A stretch of 64,000 nucleotides of DNA, taken from positions 53,172 through 117,171 of the forward strand of contig CAYRCC010000001.1 of NCBI GenBank assembly GCA_964422725.1, given 5' to 3'. Shown piece after piece: positions 51,456 to 60,040 of this stretch; position 1 is the stretch's first letter, and each line of letters opens with the position of its first letter. The notes below the pieces were generated by a model. That model saw nothing but the letters and a program-made list of their open reading frames with translations. It was not told the DNA's origin and searched no databases. Source of the DNA: CAKSNH01 sp964422725 (GTDB lineage: Bacteria; Bacillota; Clostridia; UBA1381). Position numbers and translations under genes: made by a program.

Positions 51456-51964
51456 AAGTCTTCCAATCCTTCCAAAAGTCTTACGGTAACTTTATGTTCC
51501 GCCAAATCAACATTCACAATTACATCATCAATTACCGGAATCAAAAGCGGTTTTTGCCCGTCACGCTTTACTTCGTAAATATCACTGCTGCCGGTTGAAA
51601 ACACGTCTTGAATTGTGCCCAAAAGCCTGTTGTCGGTTTGCTCGTAAACCGAAAGTCCGATGAGGTCTGTAATGTAGTATGCGCCTTCCGGCAGTGGCGG
51701 CATTACGTTGCGGTCGACATATAAAACAGTGTCTTTATACATTTGTGCCTCTTCAATACTGTTAATTTCGCTGAACTTGACAATAATATTGCCCTTTTGG
51801 TATTTAACATTTTTAATTGTCAGCTTTTCTTCGCCTGAATTTCTCTTTGCAAATACATACGGAATCTCTTCAAATGTATCGGGGGTATCGGTCCACGGAA
51901 CTATTTTAACCTCTCCGCGCAAACCGTGTGTATTCACTATTTTTCCGGCTTCCAAATAATCCAT
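51452..51964 (-). CDS. rimM: Ribosome maturation factor RimM
   Basis: Assists 30S maturation and binds S19. The 170 residues have the N-terminal RimM domain (AGKIVNTHGLRGEVKI, 5-20) and a C-terminal PRC barrel (YYITDLIGLSVYEQ ... KPLLIPVIDDVIVNVD). ATG 51964 follows GGAGG; the longer frame to 52021 has no site. Between khpA and trmD, the usual order. Confidence 0.94.
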   Translation of the reverse strand: MDYLEAGKIVNTHGLRGEVKIVPWTDTPDTFEEIPYVFAKRNSGEEKLTIKNVKYQKGNIIVKFSEINSIEEAQMYKDTVLYVDRNVMPPLPEGAYYITDLIGLSVYEQTDNRLLGTIQDVFSTGSSDIYEVKRDGQKPLLIPVIDDVIVNVDLAEHKVTVRLLEGLEDL

Positions 51965-52034
51965 AATAATCCTCCGTAATATATCCGTATACAAAAATCG
52001 GAGGCATAAAAATGCCCCCAATCAGATGTTTTCC

Positions 52035-52265
52035 TTATTGTAAGATTTCGACAACAACGCGCTTGTTTTCACGGCTTGCGGCAGCCTTGACAACCGTACG
52101 GATTGCCTTGGCAATTCTGCCCTGCTTGCCGATAACCTTACCCATATCGCTCTCAGCAACTTTGAGCTCCAAAATCACCGATTGCTCGCCGTCAATCTCA
52201 GAAACACTAACCTGTTCCGGACAATCAACCAAAGCCTTTGCGATAATTTCCAATACTTCTTTCAT
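52035..52265 (-). CDS. khpA: KH domain RNA-binding protein KhpA (YlqC)
   Basis: A 76-residue single KH domain with the GxxG loop in MGKVIGKQGRIAKAIRTVVK (about 41-60). In other Firmicutes KhpA pairs with KhpB and binds many RNAs, affecting cell division. It lies between rpsP and rimM, its standard place. ATG follows GGAGGGCAG. Confidence 0.93.
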   Translation of the reverse strand: MKEVLEIIAKALVDCPEQVSVSEIDGEQSVILELKVAESDMGKVIGKQGRIAKAIRTVVKAAASRENKRVVVEILQ

Positions 52266-52289
52266 TATACTGCCCTCCGTAACGTAACA

Positions 52290-52532
52290 TTAGATGATGT
52301 TATTCTTCTTCAAAAGAGCTTTTACAGTATCGGTAGGTTGAGCGCCATTACCAATCCATTTCTTTGCCTTGTCAGCATCGATATTAACTGTTGCCGGGTC
52401 TGTCAAAGGATTGTATGTGCCGATTTCTTCGATAAATCTGCCGTCACGAGGATATCTCGAATCTGCAACAACTACTCTATAAAAAGGAGCCTTCTTTGCA
52501 CCCATTCTTCTTAGTCTGATTTTTACTGCCAT
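52290..52532 (-). CDS. rpsP: 30S ribosomal protein S16
   Basis: An 80-residue protein beginning MAVKIRLRRMGAKKAPFYRV, the S16 signature, followed by ADSRYPRDGRFIEEIGTYNP. Length is normal. It binds 16S rRNA early in 30S assembly. ATG follows GGAGGTGAAAC. Downstream of ffh. Confidence 0.97.
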   Translation of the reverse strand: MAVKIRLRRMGAKKAPFYRVVVADSRYPRDGRFIEEIGTYNPLTDPATVNIDADKAKKWIGNGAQPTDTVKALLKKNNII

Positions 52533-52589
52533 TATTGTTTCACCTCCAAAAATAATTATTTATATATAAGTTAAAAACTTATTAACATA

Positions 52590-53933
52590 TTAAAACTTGC
52601 CCATCTTTTTCATTCGTTTCATCATGCGCGCCTGTTTTCCGCCTGTGAACTGTTTCATCATTTTCTGCATTTGGTCAAATTGCTTTAACAGGGTGTTGAC
52701 GTCCTGAACTCTTGTGCCGCTGCCTTTGGCTATACGCACCTTACGGCTTGCACCGATAATGGCAGGTTTGCGGCGTTCTTCCATCGTCATAGACTGAATT
52801 ATGGCTTCGATATGCGCCAACTTCTTTTCGTCAACATCAACGTTATCGAGAGCCTTTTTGTCAATACCCGGCAACATACCGAGCAACTGCGTTATAGGTC
52901 CCATCTTTCTGATTTGCTTGAACTGGTCAAGAAAATCGTTAAGGTCAAACTGCTGTTTTCTGATTTTGTCCTCAAGCTCCTGAGCAGTCTTATCGTCCAT
53001 TGCCTCCTGTGCCTTGTCAATAAGTGTAAGCACATCGCCCATACCGAGTATTCGGGATGCCATACGGTCCGGGTGGAACTGCTGAAAATCCGAAAGCTTT
53101 TCGCCGACTGAAGCGTACTTTATAGGTTTTCCCGTAACCTGCCGCACTGAAAGTGCCGCACCGCCCCTGGTGTCACCGTCCAGCTTTGACAAAATAACAC
53201 CGCTGATTTCAAGCGTTTGGTTAAATGTTTCGGCAACGTTAACCGCATCTTGACCCGTCATAGCGTCTACAACAAGCAAAATTTCGTTAGGCTCTGTTAC
53301 CGATTTAATATCTTTCAGCTCCTCCATCAGCTTTTCGTCTATATGGAGTCTGCCGGCGGTATCGAGAATAACAGGGTCGTTGCCGTGCTTTTTGGCGTGT
53401 TCCAAAGCCTGTTTTGCTATTTCAACAGGACTTATGTCACTGCCGAGAGAAAACACCGGAATACCTATTTGACTTCCCAAAACCTCAAGCTGTTTTATTG
53501 CCGCCGGACGATATATGTCACATGCCACCAGCAGAGGACGCTTATCCATTTGTTTTCTTAAATGCAAAGCCAATTTGCCGCAAGCGGTAGTTTTACCGGC
53601 ACCCTGCAAACCGCACAGCATAAATACCGAAGGCGGAGTGTTGGAAAATTCAAGTCTTGAATGTTCGCCGCCCATTATTTCGATAAGCTCATCGTTTACA
53701 ATTTTTACAATTTGCTGTGCCGGAGTCAATGACTCCATAATCTCCTGTCCGAGAGATTTCTCCGATACATTCTTAACAAAATCCTTAACAACCTTAAAGT
53801 TAACGTCAGCCTCAAGCAACGCCAGTTTAACTTCGCGCATTGCTTCTTTTATATCTTTTTCGGTGAGCTTGCCTTTTCCGCGCAATTTTTTAAACACGCC
53901 CTGAAGTTTATCACCTAAACTGTCGAATGCCAC
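52590..53933 (-). CDS. ffh: Signal recognition particle protein Ffh
   Basis: GTPase that targets nascent membrane proteins with SRP RNA. The 447 residues have an N domain, the G domain with GLQGAGKTT (near 105-113), DTAGRLHID, and LSKLDGDTRGG, and a Met-rich M domain ending QARMMKRMKKMGKF. GTG start at 53933, 7 bases after AAGGAGG. It follows ylxM directly. No SRP RNA gene was found in the window. Confidence 0.96.
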   Translation of the reverse strand: MAFDSLGDKLQGVFKKLRGKGKLTEKDIKEAMREVKLALLEADVNFKVVKDFVKNVSEKSLGQEIMESLTPAQQIVKIVNDELIEIMGGEHSRLEFSNTPPSVFMLCGLQGAGKTTACGKLALHLRKQMDKRPLLVACDIYRPAAIKQLEVLGSQIGIPVFSLGSDISPVEIAKQALEHAKKHGNDPVILDTAGRLHIDEKLMEELKDIKSVTEPNEILLVVDAMTGQDAVNVAETFNQTLEISGVILSKLDGDTRGGAALSVRQVTGKPIKYASVGEKLSDFQQFHPDRMASRILGMGDVLTLIDKAQEAMDDKTAQELEDKIRKQQFDLNDFLDQFKQIRKMGPITQLLGMLPGIDKKALDNVDVDEKKLAHIEAIIQSMTMEERRKPAIIGASRKVRIAKGSGTRVQDVNTLLKQFDQMQKMMKQFTGGKQARMMKRMKKMGKF

Positions 53934-53949
53934 GAAAGAACCTCCTTTA

Positions 53950-54306
53950 TTACAAACTTTCCTTTATATCATCGGATATTTTTCTAAGCCTTAAAACCTC
54001 GTCCGCCGCCGTATTAGGTAACGGAATTTCGGAAAGGTGTCGAATCACATTGTCCATTTCATTTATCTGTGTACTCAGCTTTGCGAATCTTCCGGCAAGG
54101 CCGAGTGCATTTTCCATATCAACAAGCTGTTTTTCGCCGCGCTTTATAAAATCGCGCACGCCCTGTCTGCTGATATTCATATGCTGTGCTATTTCAAATA
54201 AAGACAAATCCTCGTTATAATAAAAATCCAACGCCTGCCGCTGCTTTTCGGTAAGCAGTTCGCCGTAAAAATCTATTAAAACGCTTATATGCAAATCTTT
54301 GCTCAT
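53950..54306 (-). CDS. ylxM: YlxM family putative DNA-binding protein
   Basis: A 118-residue helical protein with a sigma-70 region 4-like helix-turn-helix: LTEKQRQALDFYYNEDLSLF then EIAQHMNISRQGVRDFIKRG. It is always near ffh in Firmicutes, where it affects SRP function. ATG follows a weak GGCAGAGA. A leader hairpin lies just before it. Confidence 0.92.
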   Translation of the reverse strand: MSKDLHISVLIDFYGELLTEKQRQALDFYYNEDLSLFEIAQHMNISRQGVRDFIKRGEKQLVDMENALGLAGRFAKLSTQINEMDNVIRHLSEIPLPNTAADEVLRLRKISDDIKESL

Positions 54307-54329
54307 TTTATCTCTGCCTTAAAGTTGAT

Positions 54330-54353
54330 ATGTAAAGGTTTTAAACTTTACAT
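54330..54353 (-). promoter_or_regulatory. Leader hairpin before ylxM
   Basis: ATGTAAAG (54330-54337) pairs with CTTTACAT (54346-54353), 8 perfect pairs with an 8-base loop, between the predicted transcription start and the ylxM ribosome binding site. Possibly autoregulatory; no evidence beyond position. Confidence 0.4.
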
Positions 54354-54357
54354 ACTG

Positions 54358-54386
54358 ATTTTACAGTATAACAATACATTTGTCAA
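54358..54386 (-). promoter_or_regulatory. Promoter of the ylxM-ffh operon
   Basis: Minus strand TTGACA (54386-54381), 17 bases, TAAAAT (54363-54358). The -35 box overlaps the last codons of the upstream TOPRIM gene. Confidence 0.65.
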
Positions 54387-54991
54387 GTGTTTTTTTGATT
54401 TTTTATTTCTTTTAGTAATTCTGTATATTCTTCATAGGTTAAAATGCGGTTTAATACGTCAATTAGCATATTTGACGACAGTCTTGCCGGAAGATTTAAT
54501 TCATCGCAAAGACGGCGGCGCAGGTCTGAGCTGTTGTTTGAGCCGGAAAGACCGTTGGCGTACAGGTGACTTTTTGTTATTGCGGTGCTTTGTCTGACCG
54601 GTACGGCGGTTTCGTCGATATGACAGCCGGCTTTTTTCAATGCGTCCAAAATAATATTTTTGTCTATACCCTCCACGCCTAAAAGACCTTCTTTTCCGGC
54701 TTTGCTTTTCCGACGTTCTTTACCTTTGATGTCGGGTATGTATGCGTGCTTTACCCTGCATTTGGGTATAGCCTGTTTGATGTAGTTTCGGATTTTAAAG
54801 CCTGCGGCATCGGAATCGGTTAAAATTACTATATCGGATTTTTCCGAAAGCGTTTTGAGAGTTTTTAAAGCGGCGTTGTCGGAAAAAATCCGAAATCCGT
54901 TTGTCACAAATATTACGCCGTCTATAAAACTTGACAGCTTGATTTTATCGTACACGCCTTCAACAACAATTATTTCGCTGATTTTATACAT
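54383..54991 (-). CDS. TOPRIM domain protein, ribonuclease M5-like (DUF4093)
   Basis: A 202-residue protein with a TOPRIM core: IIVVEGVYDKIKLSSFIDGV (7-26), FVTNGFRIF, and DIVILTDSDAAGFKIR (near 55-70), with the Glu and DxD acidic residues intact. The C-terminal part (DLRRRLCDELNLPARLSSNM near 155) matches the DUF4093 tail of RnmV-type proteins. RNase M5 matures 5S rRNA in Bacillus; whether this protein does is not shown. ATG 54991 has better spacing after TAGGA than ATG 55000. Confidence 0.8.
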   Translation of the reverse strand: MYKISEIIVVEGVYDKIKLSSFIDGVIFVTNGFRIFSDNAALKTLKTLSEKSDIVILTDSDAAGFKIRNYIKQAIPKCRVKHAYIPDIKGKERRKSKAGKEGLLGVEGIDKNIILDALKKAGCHIDETAVPVRQSTAITKSHLYANGLSGSNNSSDLRRRLCDELNLPARLSSNMLIDVLNRILTYEEYTELLKEIKNQKNT

Positions 54992-55110
54992 ACTGTTCAT
55001 TCCTATCTGTAAATATTACATTTTGCGGCTGAATAATCCGTCTGATATTATGTTATTTTAATTTGGATAAAATGTCAATGATAAAATTTTCGATTTGCGT
55101 GAAATAGTAT

Positions 55111-55140
55111 TTGACGGACTGCCGGTTGGTATGTTATATT
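55111..55140 (+). promoter_or_regulatory. Promoter of the pRiA4b ORF-3-like gene
   Basis: TTGACG (55111-55116), 18 bases, TATATT (55135-55140), about 115 bases before the start codon. The remaining gap from 54992 to 55253 holds nothing else recognised. Confidence 0.5.
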
Positions 55141-55253
55141 ATAGGTAAGCATCGGGGTGCTTTGCGATACAGATATATTAATGTTGTATAAAAGACGGTT
55201 TTACATAGTGACAAAAGATTTATCAAATAATTAAACAAAAAGGAGCTGTTTTT

Positions 55254-55889
55254 ATGAAAGCATATGAATTGAAAATATCGCTGAAAGATGCGAAACCGCC
55301 TATATGGCGTAAGGTTATAGTTCCGTCGGATATTAATTTTATGCAGCTGCATAATATAATTCAGGTTGCAATGGGTTGGCAGAACTATCATATGTACGAA
55401 TTTAACTTCAAGGAATTGGACGAAGTAATAACAAATGACAGCGAGGCATGTGACGAATACGAGTATTTCAATTCAAAGGCGAATGAAAAGCAGTTGCTTG
55501 CAATTGGATTTTACGAGCATATGCCTAAGACATTATATGCCAAGGAGGTTAAAATCGACAAGTATTTGGAAAAGACAAAGAAATTCGTCTATATTTATGA
55601 TTTCGGAGATTATTGGGAACACAAAATCGAGCTTGTAAGCGTAATTGATGATTATGTGGGACAGTTGCCGATTGTAACTAAATTCAGAAAATCGTGTCCG
55701 CCTGAGGATTGCGGCGGTATTTACGGTTATTATGAGCTTTTGGAGGCACTCGATAATCCTTCGCATCCGCAGCATTCGGAATTTACAAGGTGGATTGAGA
55801 ATATAGGCTATTCCGACGAATATGATGTTGATACGGTCAATGAGATTTTGAAAGGCATAACAGATATAGATGATGACGATGTGTTTTGA
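55254..55889 (+). CDS. Plasmid pRiA4b ORF-3 family protein
   Basis: A 211-residue acidic protein. AYELKISLKDAKPPIWRKVI is the family N-terminus (usual xIxLxxxxPPIWRR), then MQLHNIIQVAMGWQNYHMYEF, FVYIYDFGDYWEHKIELV and CPPEDCGGIYGYYELLEAL, all typical. The family is widespread and often near mobile DNA, but its function is not known. ATG follows AAAAAGGAGC. It stands alone, convergent with blaR1-like. Confidence 0.87.
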   Translation: MKAYELKISLKDAKPPIWRKVIVPSDINFMQLHNIIQVAMGWQNYHMYEFNFKELDEVITNDSEACDEYEYFNSKANEKQLLAIGFYEHMPKTLYAKEVKIDKYLEKTKKFVYIYDFGDYWEHKIELVSVIDDYVGQLPIVTKFRKSCPPEDCGGIYGYYELLEALDNPSHPQHSEFTRWIENIGYSDEYDVDTVNEILKGITDIDDDDVF

Positions 55890-55940
55890 ATTTTGACATA
55901 TGAAATTTAAGATCAAGAATTAAATAAAACAAAGACTGAA

Positions 55941-55963
55941 CCGGCGGTTGTACAGACTGCCGG
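55941..55963. terminator. Hairpin between the convergent ORF-3-like and BlaR1-like genes
   Basis: CCGGCGG (55941-55947) pairs with CTGCCGG (55957-55963), seven pairs with one wobble. CTCGTCTTT follows on one side and CAGTCTTTGTTTTATTT on the other, so it may serve both strands. Confidence 0.5.
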
Positions 55964-56033
55964 CTCGTCTTTACCGATGACTGCGGCGAAAACATCGGAA
56001 TTGCTTTATCATACGGAATATTCTTGTGTTTAT

Positions 56034-57872
56034 TTAACCGTTTAAAAAGCTGTCTATCAAATAACCGCCGTTATCTTGATGTTTCAGCAAAATCCAAAAG
56101 GAAGCCGTTGTTTCGCTTGGGTCATAAACCGATTCGGGGTGCGGTGTCATAGCTACCGTTACAAAAGCATACACTCCGTCGGACGACTTTAAGTATTCTG
56201 TCGGGTTTATATCCATTTCGGTAAGAGCCGCTCTTTCCATACCGAAAACTCTGCCGTCTTTAAAAAATGTGTTTATGCAATTTAGAGTGCAGTAGTTTTT
56301 CATAGTTTCAAAATGCCCGTCATTAAAAAATTCAAAAAAGCGCGACAGTGTGTATTCGGGGGTGTTGTAAGCATAATAGTCCGTGCCGCTGTTGCTTGAA
56401 AATACAGGGTTGCTTTTGAGCGCGGCTGTTTCTCCGCTTTTATCATAAATTATATAATCCAGTTCGCGAAGTTTATTATTTTCATCGCGTTTATTTTCAA
56501 AACCGTACAGTATGTAGTTCATATTGCGAAGCGGAATGTACGCCGTTGAATTTTTCAAAACCGTCGGGAGTTTAAACCCCAAGCTTACATTAACTTGCTT
56601 TTTCTCAATGGAATTATTTATGTAATCATCATAAGTTATATGTTCGAGGAATATGTAGTTACTGCCGATTTTAAAGCGGAACATTCCCGATTCGCCTTGA
56701 AAGTACGCAACAACTACATCTATCGTTCCGTCGTTCCATTTTACCTCGGCAACACCTTCTTCTTTTGGCATCGCTTTTTTAAGGGTTTCCCTGAGCGGAA
56801 CATATATTTCTCCGTTTTCGACAAACGGTTTGTTTGCAAGCTCAACTTTTTTGCCGTTGTTTATGATTTCAATTGTATAATCCTTTGTTGTCAAATCTGT
56901 CAAAATACCGCTTGCAAATACGGTTGTTGACAGCATAATCACTGCTGTCAGCGCTGATACTGCCGATATGAATTTATTTGTTGCTTTTTTATTCCTAATC
57001 ATATAGAATCTCCTTTTAAGCGTATGTTTACTGCTTGCCATTTGTGTTGTCAGCGGTCTTGAACCGCTTTTGGAGCGACTGAGCATATCCAAAATCATAC
57101 TCATATAGTCATTTTTCGCGTTGTCCGACAATTTATCGGTCACCTCAAAATCGCAGGAAACCTCGCATTCTATGTCAATCTGCCTTGACACGACATACAC
57201 AAGCGGGTTAAACCAATGTATACACAAAACCGCCGTTGCAAACCATTTATATAAAATATCGTGTCGCTTGTAGTGTGTCAGCTCATGCATAAGAATGTAA
57301 TTCATATCGTTTTCCGAAAGCGGAATATTCGGCAGAAACAGTGTCGGATTAAAAAGTCCCACAACCAGCGGCGCATCAAGCATATCCGTTTTGCGTACAG
57401 TCAAGCGTTTCGGAAGATCTGTTATGCTTGTATCAGCCTCTGAATTTTTATGTATTGTTCTTAAAAACAGATTATATTTTACTGTTTTTGCAAGCAATAT
57501 CGCAATCATTCCCCAAAACCAAATATTTGCCAAATTACCAAACATATTCGGTGGTATGGATATTTGAGGAATTGTCGGTTTCTTAATTTGTTTTTGCGGT
57601 TGAAAATCGGCAGCTTGATTGAGCATTTGCGATGTTTCCGGTGCGATATTTTCCGCTTGTTCGGTTATAACTGTCAGAATATCCGGTGTACGGTTCGGCA
57701 CTTTGAAATGTACAGGCAAACTCATAACAATTAAAACCGTCAGCCAAATATAATACTGCCATCTCGGACTGAATAATTTTCGGGTGATTGGTGCAAGGCA
57801 CAGCAAAAATATCGCCGCCAAACCACCGACTGCCGACATTAAAAGTATGCTTTTGAAAATTTGCGCAAGCAT
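56034..57872 (-). CDS. BlaR1-like M56 peptidase fused to copper-amine-oxidase-N-type domain
   Basis: A 612-residue membrane sensor-protease. The N-terminal half (about 1-320) has four or so membrane helices and the zinc-protease motif MHELTHYKRHD (near 190), as in BlaR1/MecR1. The C-terminal half is outside the cell but is not the usual penicillin-binding domain: it has copper-amine-oxidase N-like repeats (NGEIYVPLRETLKKAM near 350 and STAYIPLRNMNYIL near 440) and an uncharacterised tail. It probably senses an unknown cell-wall signal and inactivates the partner BlaI repressor, encoded 11 bases upstream. Confidence 0.82.
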   Translation of the reverse strand: MLAQIFKSILLMSAVGGLAAIFLLCLAPITRKLFSPRWQYYIWLTVLIVMSLPVHFKVPNRTPDILTVITEQAENIAPETSQMLNQAADFQPQKQIKKPTIPQISIPPNMFGNLANIWFWGMIAILLAKTVKYNLFLRTIHKNSEADTSITDLPKRLTVRKTDMLDAPLVVGLFNPTLFLPNIPLSENDMNYILMHELTHYKRHDILYKWFATAVLCIHWFNPLVYVVSRQIDIECEVSCDFEVTDKLSDNAKNDYMSMILDMLSRSKSGSRPLTTQMASSKHTLKRRFYMIRNKKATNKFISAVSALTAVIMLSTTVFASGILTDLTTKDYTIEIINNGKKVELANKPFVENGEIYVPLRETLKKAMPKEEGVAEVKWNDGTIDVVVAYFQGESGMFRFKIGSNYIFLEHITYDDYINNSIEKKQVNVSLGFKLPTVLKNSTAYIPLRNMNYILYGFENKRDENNKLRELDYIIYDKSGETAALKSNPVFSSNSGTDYYAYNTPEYTLSRFFEFFNDGHFETMKNYCTLNCINTFFKDGRVFGMERAALTEMDINPTEYLKSSDGVYAFVTVAMTPHPESVYDPSETTASFWILLKHQDNGGYLIDSFLNG

Positions 57873-57883
57873 AATAATTCCTC

Positions 57884-58249
57884 CTACAAATCGAATAATT
57901 TACGAATTTCGTCGATATCGTCCTTTGACATTTCGTCACTTTTGAAAAGTGAAACCGCCAAGTCCTTGACAGAACCGTTGTAGAGCTTTTGCACAAAAGA
58001 TTTTGTCTGTGATTTTCTGTAAGATTCACGATTTAGGATAGGAGTATAGTAGTTGACTTTATTTTCCTTATAACACTCCACAGCACCTTTGTCTTTCATA
58101 CGCAGCAGAAGTGTTGCAACGGTTCTGTATTCCCATTTGCCCTCCGGCAGTTCGTCGCAAACCTCCTGAACTTTCATAGCTTTATCGTGTTTCCACAAAA
58201 TCTGCATAACTTCAAGCTCAGCGCCGCTTATTTCGCAAGCCCTTTTCAT
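57884..58249 (-). CDS. blaI: BlaI/MecI/CopY family transcriptional repressor
   Basis: A 121-residue repressor: winged helix (ISGAELEVMQILWKHDKAMK, about 6-25; WEYRTVATLLLRMKDKGAVE) and a C-terminal dimer domain. The KVNYYTPI and KDLAVSLF segments are typical. ATG 58249 follows AAGGAGG; the GTG at 58270 lies before that site. It is transcribed first, followed by the BlaR1-like sensor. Two palindromic operators overlap its own promoter, indicating autorepression. Confidence 0.9.
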   Translation of the reverse strand: MKRACEISGAELEVMQILWKHDKAMKVQEVCDELPEGKWEYRTVATLLLRMKDKGAVECYKENKVNYYTPILNRESYRKSQTKSFVQKLYNGSVKDLAVSLFKSDEMSKDDIDEIRKLFDL

Positions 58250-58275
58250 TTTGGAATTCCTCCTTAGCACAATGT

Positions 58276-58313
58276 ATTACAACTGTAGTATAAATACATC
58301 TTACAACAGTAAG
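58276..58313. promoter_or_regulatory. Two BlaI-type operators
   Basis: ATTACAACTGTAGT (58276-58289) and CTTACAACAGTAAG (58300-58313) are near-palindromes of the TACA-N2-4-TGTA kind, 24 bases centre to centre. The second overlaps the -10 box and the first lies just past the transcription start. Confidence 0.7.
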
Positions 58314-58326
58314 AGTGTTTTGTCAA
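58298..58326 (-). promoter_or_regulatory. Promoter of the blaI-blaR1-like operon
   Basis: Minus strand TTGACA (58326-58321), 17 bases, TAAGAT (58303-58298), covered by a BlaI-type operator. Confidence 0.65.
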
Positions 58327-58418
58327 GCTCTTTTTCGGTTTTAATGTACGATTTAAGTTTGTTGTAGTCCGATAGATTGCGATAAACTATGAAATTTCGT
58401 GAAATTTTATGACTGATA

Positions 58419-58447
58419 TTGAAAAAACAGTATTTTTATGATATACT
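58419..58447 (+). promoter_or_regulatory. Promoter of the DUF6472-ispD-ispF operon
   Basis: TTGAAA (58419-58424), 17 bases, TATACT (58442-58447), about 85 bases before the first gene. Confidence 0.55.
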
Positions 58448-58532
58448 GAGTTTAAGACGGACGGTGGACGGAAACAGAACAGTGTCCGAAGTGTTTGCGG
58501 TTTGCATAATTATTTGGGAGGAAACGAGAAAA

Positions 58533-58715
58533 GTGAACAGAAAAACACACTGCGAGGAATGTATAAACTATGTTTATGATGATGATTGTGAATGTTATGT
58601 GTGCGAGGTCAGCCTGGACGAAGATGAAATGAGCCGTTTTATGACGGGTTCGGTTTACTGCTGTTCGTATTTCAGGCTGAATGACGAATATTCAATAGTA
58701 AGAAAACAAAATTAG
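58533..58715 (+). CDS. DUF6472 family small Cys-rich protein
   Basis: A 60-residue protein: MNRKTHCEECINYVYDDD, then CECYVCEVSLDEDEMSRF and CCSYFRLNDEYSIVRKQN. The CxxC ... CxxC ... CC(P/S)Y pattern with LDEDEM and DEYxxVRKQ matches the small clostridial DUF6472 family (recalled, not searched) and suggests a metal-binding knuckle. GTG 58533, 9 bases after GGGAGGAA; an upstream in-frame ATG at 58419 falls on the promoter -35 box. Function unknown; it heads the isoprenoid gene pair. Confidence 0.75.
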   Translation: MNRKTHCEECINYVYDDDCECYVCEVSLDEDEMSRFMTGSVYCCSYFRLNDEYSIVRKQN

Positions 58716-58731
58716 TTTCGGGAGTCGGAAT

Positions 58732-59430
58732 ATGAAAGAAAAAAACGGTGCTGTAATAGTAGCGGCAGGCAGCGGAAAGAGAATGGGTGCAAAGGAAAAC
58801 AAAGTGTTTTTGCCGATTTGCGGTATTCCCGTTCTGGTACATACTTTAAAAGCGTTTCAGGAGTGCGATGATATTGACACTTTGGTAGTGGTAACGCGTG
58901 AATGTGATATTGAGCTTTGCAGACACTTGATAAGCGAATATGAAATCACAAAGGTGTCAGATGTTGTTTCGGGCGGCGCGACAAGGCAGAAGTCGGTGTA
59001 CATAGGCTTGCAAAGTATTTGCGAGGACTGCGGTGTTGCAGCCGTACACGACGGTGCTCGTGCACTGATTACAAAAGAATATATTACCTCAACAATTAAG
59101 GCGGCGCGTATGTACGGCGCGGCGGCACTTGGAGTAAAGTGCAAGGATACTTTAAAAAGTGCGGACAAGGACGGGTTTATAACAGGAACGGTGGACAGAG
59201 AGTTTACCTTTAATATACAGACTCCGCAGACATTTGACCGCGAAATACTTGACAGAATCCACAAAAATGCGGCACAAAAGGGGATTGATGCCACTGACGA
59301 TTGTGCGCTTGCGGAAGAAATGAGTATAGCGGTGAAAATAGTTGAGGGCAGTTATGACAATATTAAAATAACGACTCCGGAGGATTTGGTGATTGCGGAA
59401 AATATTTTGAAAAGGAGACGGCTGAAATGA
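58732..59430 (+). CDS. ispD: 2-C-methyl-D-erythritol 4-phosphate cytidylyltransferase IspD
   Basis: Third step of the MEP isoprenoid route: CTP + MEP to CDP-ME. The 232 residues show the nucleotide site VAAGSGKRMGAKENKVFLPI (10-29), SGGATRQKSV (near 83), AVHDGARALI (near 103) and TPQTFDR (near 163). Overlaps ispF by 4 bases (ATGA), a common coupled pair. Confidence 0.95.
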   Translation: MKEKNGAVIVAAGSGKRMGAKENKVFLPICGIPVLVHTLKAFQECDDIDTLVVVTRECDIELCRHLISEYEITKVSDVVSGGATRQKSVYIGLQSICEDCGVAAVHDGARALITKEYITSTIKAARMYGAAALGVKCKDTLKSADKDGFITGTVDREFTFNIQTPQTFDREILDRIHKNAAQKGIDATDDCALAEEMSIAVKIVEGSYDNIKITTPEDLVIAENILKRRRLK

Positions 59431-59900
59431 GAATCGGGCAAGGATATGATGTACACAGACTGGTAAGCGGAAGGGACTTGATTTTGTGCGGAGTTAAAAT
59501 TCCGTATGAGCTTGGACTTGACGGTCATTCGGATGCAGATGTTGCGCTGCACGCGTTGGCGGATGCAATACTCGGCGCGGCGGCACTTGGGGATATAGGA
59601 AAGCATTTTCCCGATACGGATATGAAGTATAAGGGTATATCAAGTATGATATTGCTTGAAAAGGTGACAGAGCTTATTGCGGAGAAAGGGTATATCGTAA
59701 ATAATGCAGATATTACCGTTATAGCGCAGAAACCTAAGCTGTTGCCGTATATCGAGGATATGCGCCGCAATGTGGCAAAGGTTCTCAGCGTTGAAACAGA
59801 CGGTGTGAACGTTAAAGCCACAACTACCGAGAAATTGGGATTTGAGGGGCGTATGGAGGGTATATCCGCAATGGCGGTATGTACGATTTGTAAGCGGTAA
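59427..59900 (+). CDS. ispF: 2-C-methyl-D-erythritol 2,4-cyclodiphosphate synthase IspF
   Basis: Makes the cyclic diphosphate of the MEP pathway. The 157 residues carry the zinc-site GYDVHRL (7-13), LDGHSDADVALHALADAILG (near 34-53), and the C-terminal TTTEKLGFEGRMEGISAMAV (near 131-150). Length is normal. The 24-bp repeat and the restriction-modification cassette begin just after it. Confidence 0.96.
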   Translation: MRIGQGYDVHRLVSGRDLILCGVKIPYELGLDGHSDADVALHALADAILGAAALGDIGKHFPDTDMKYKGISSMILLEKVTELIAEKGYIVNNADITVIAQKPKLLPYIEDMRRNVAKVLSVETDGVNVKATTTEKLGFEGRMEGISAMAVCTICKR

Positions 59901-59922
59901 ATTATATTATTTATACAAAATT

Positions 59923-59946
59923 AAATTAATTGTTGCAGGAATGTTC
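59923..59946 (+). repeat. Left 24-bp direct repeat flanking the restriction-modification cassette
   Basis: The 24 bases from AAATTAATTGTTGC to GGAATGTTC are identical to 61993-62016. Similarity extends five more bases to the left with one mismatch and ends abruptly on the right. Confidence 0.92.
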
Positions 59947-59973
59947 ATACATAAATAGATATAAGCAAAAAAA

Positions 59974-60002
59974 TTGATTTCTATATAATTATATGCTATA
60001 AT
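59974..60002 (+). promoter_or_regulatory. Promoter of the restriction-modification cassette
   Basis: TTGATT (59974-59979), 17 bases, TATAAT (59997-60002), about 40 bases before the methyltransferase start. Confidence 0.6.
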
Positions 60003-60040
60003 ACGAAGTAGAACTTAAAATGAATGGGAATGAGGATATT

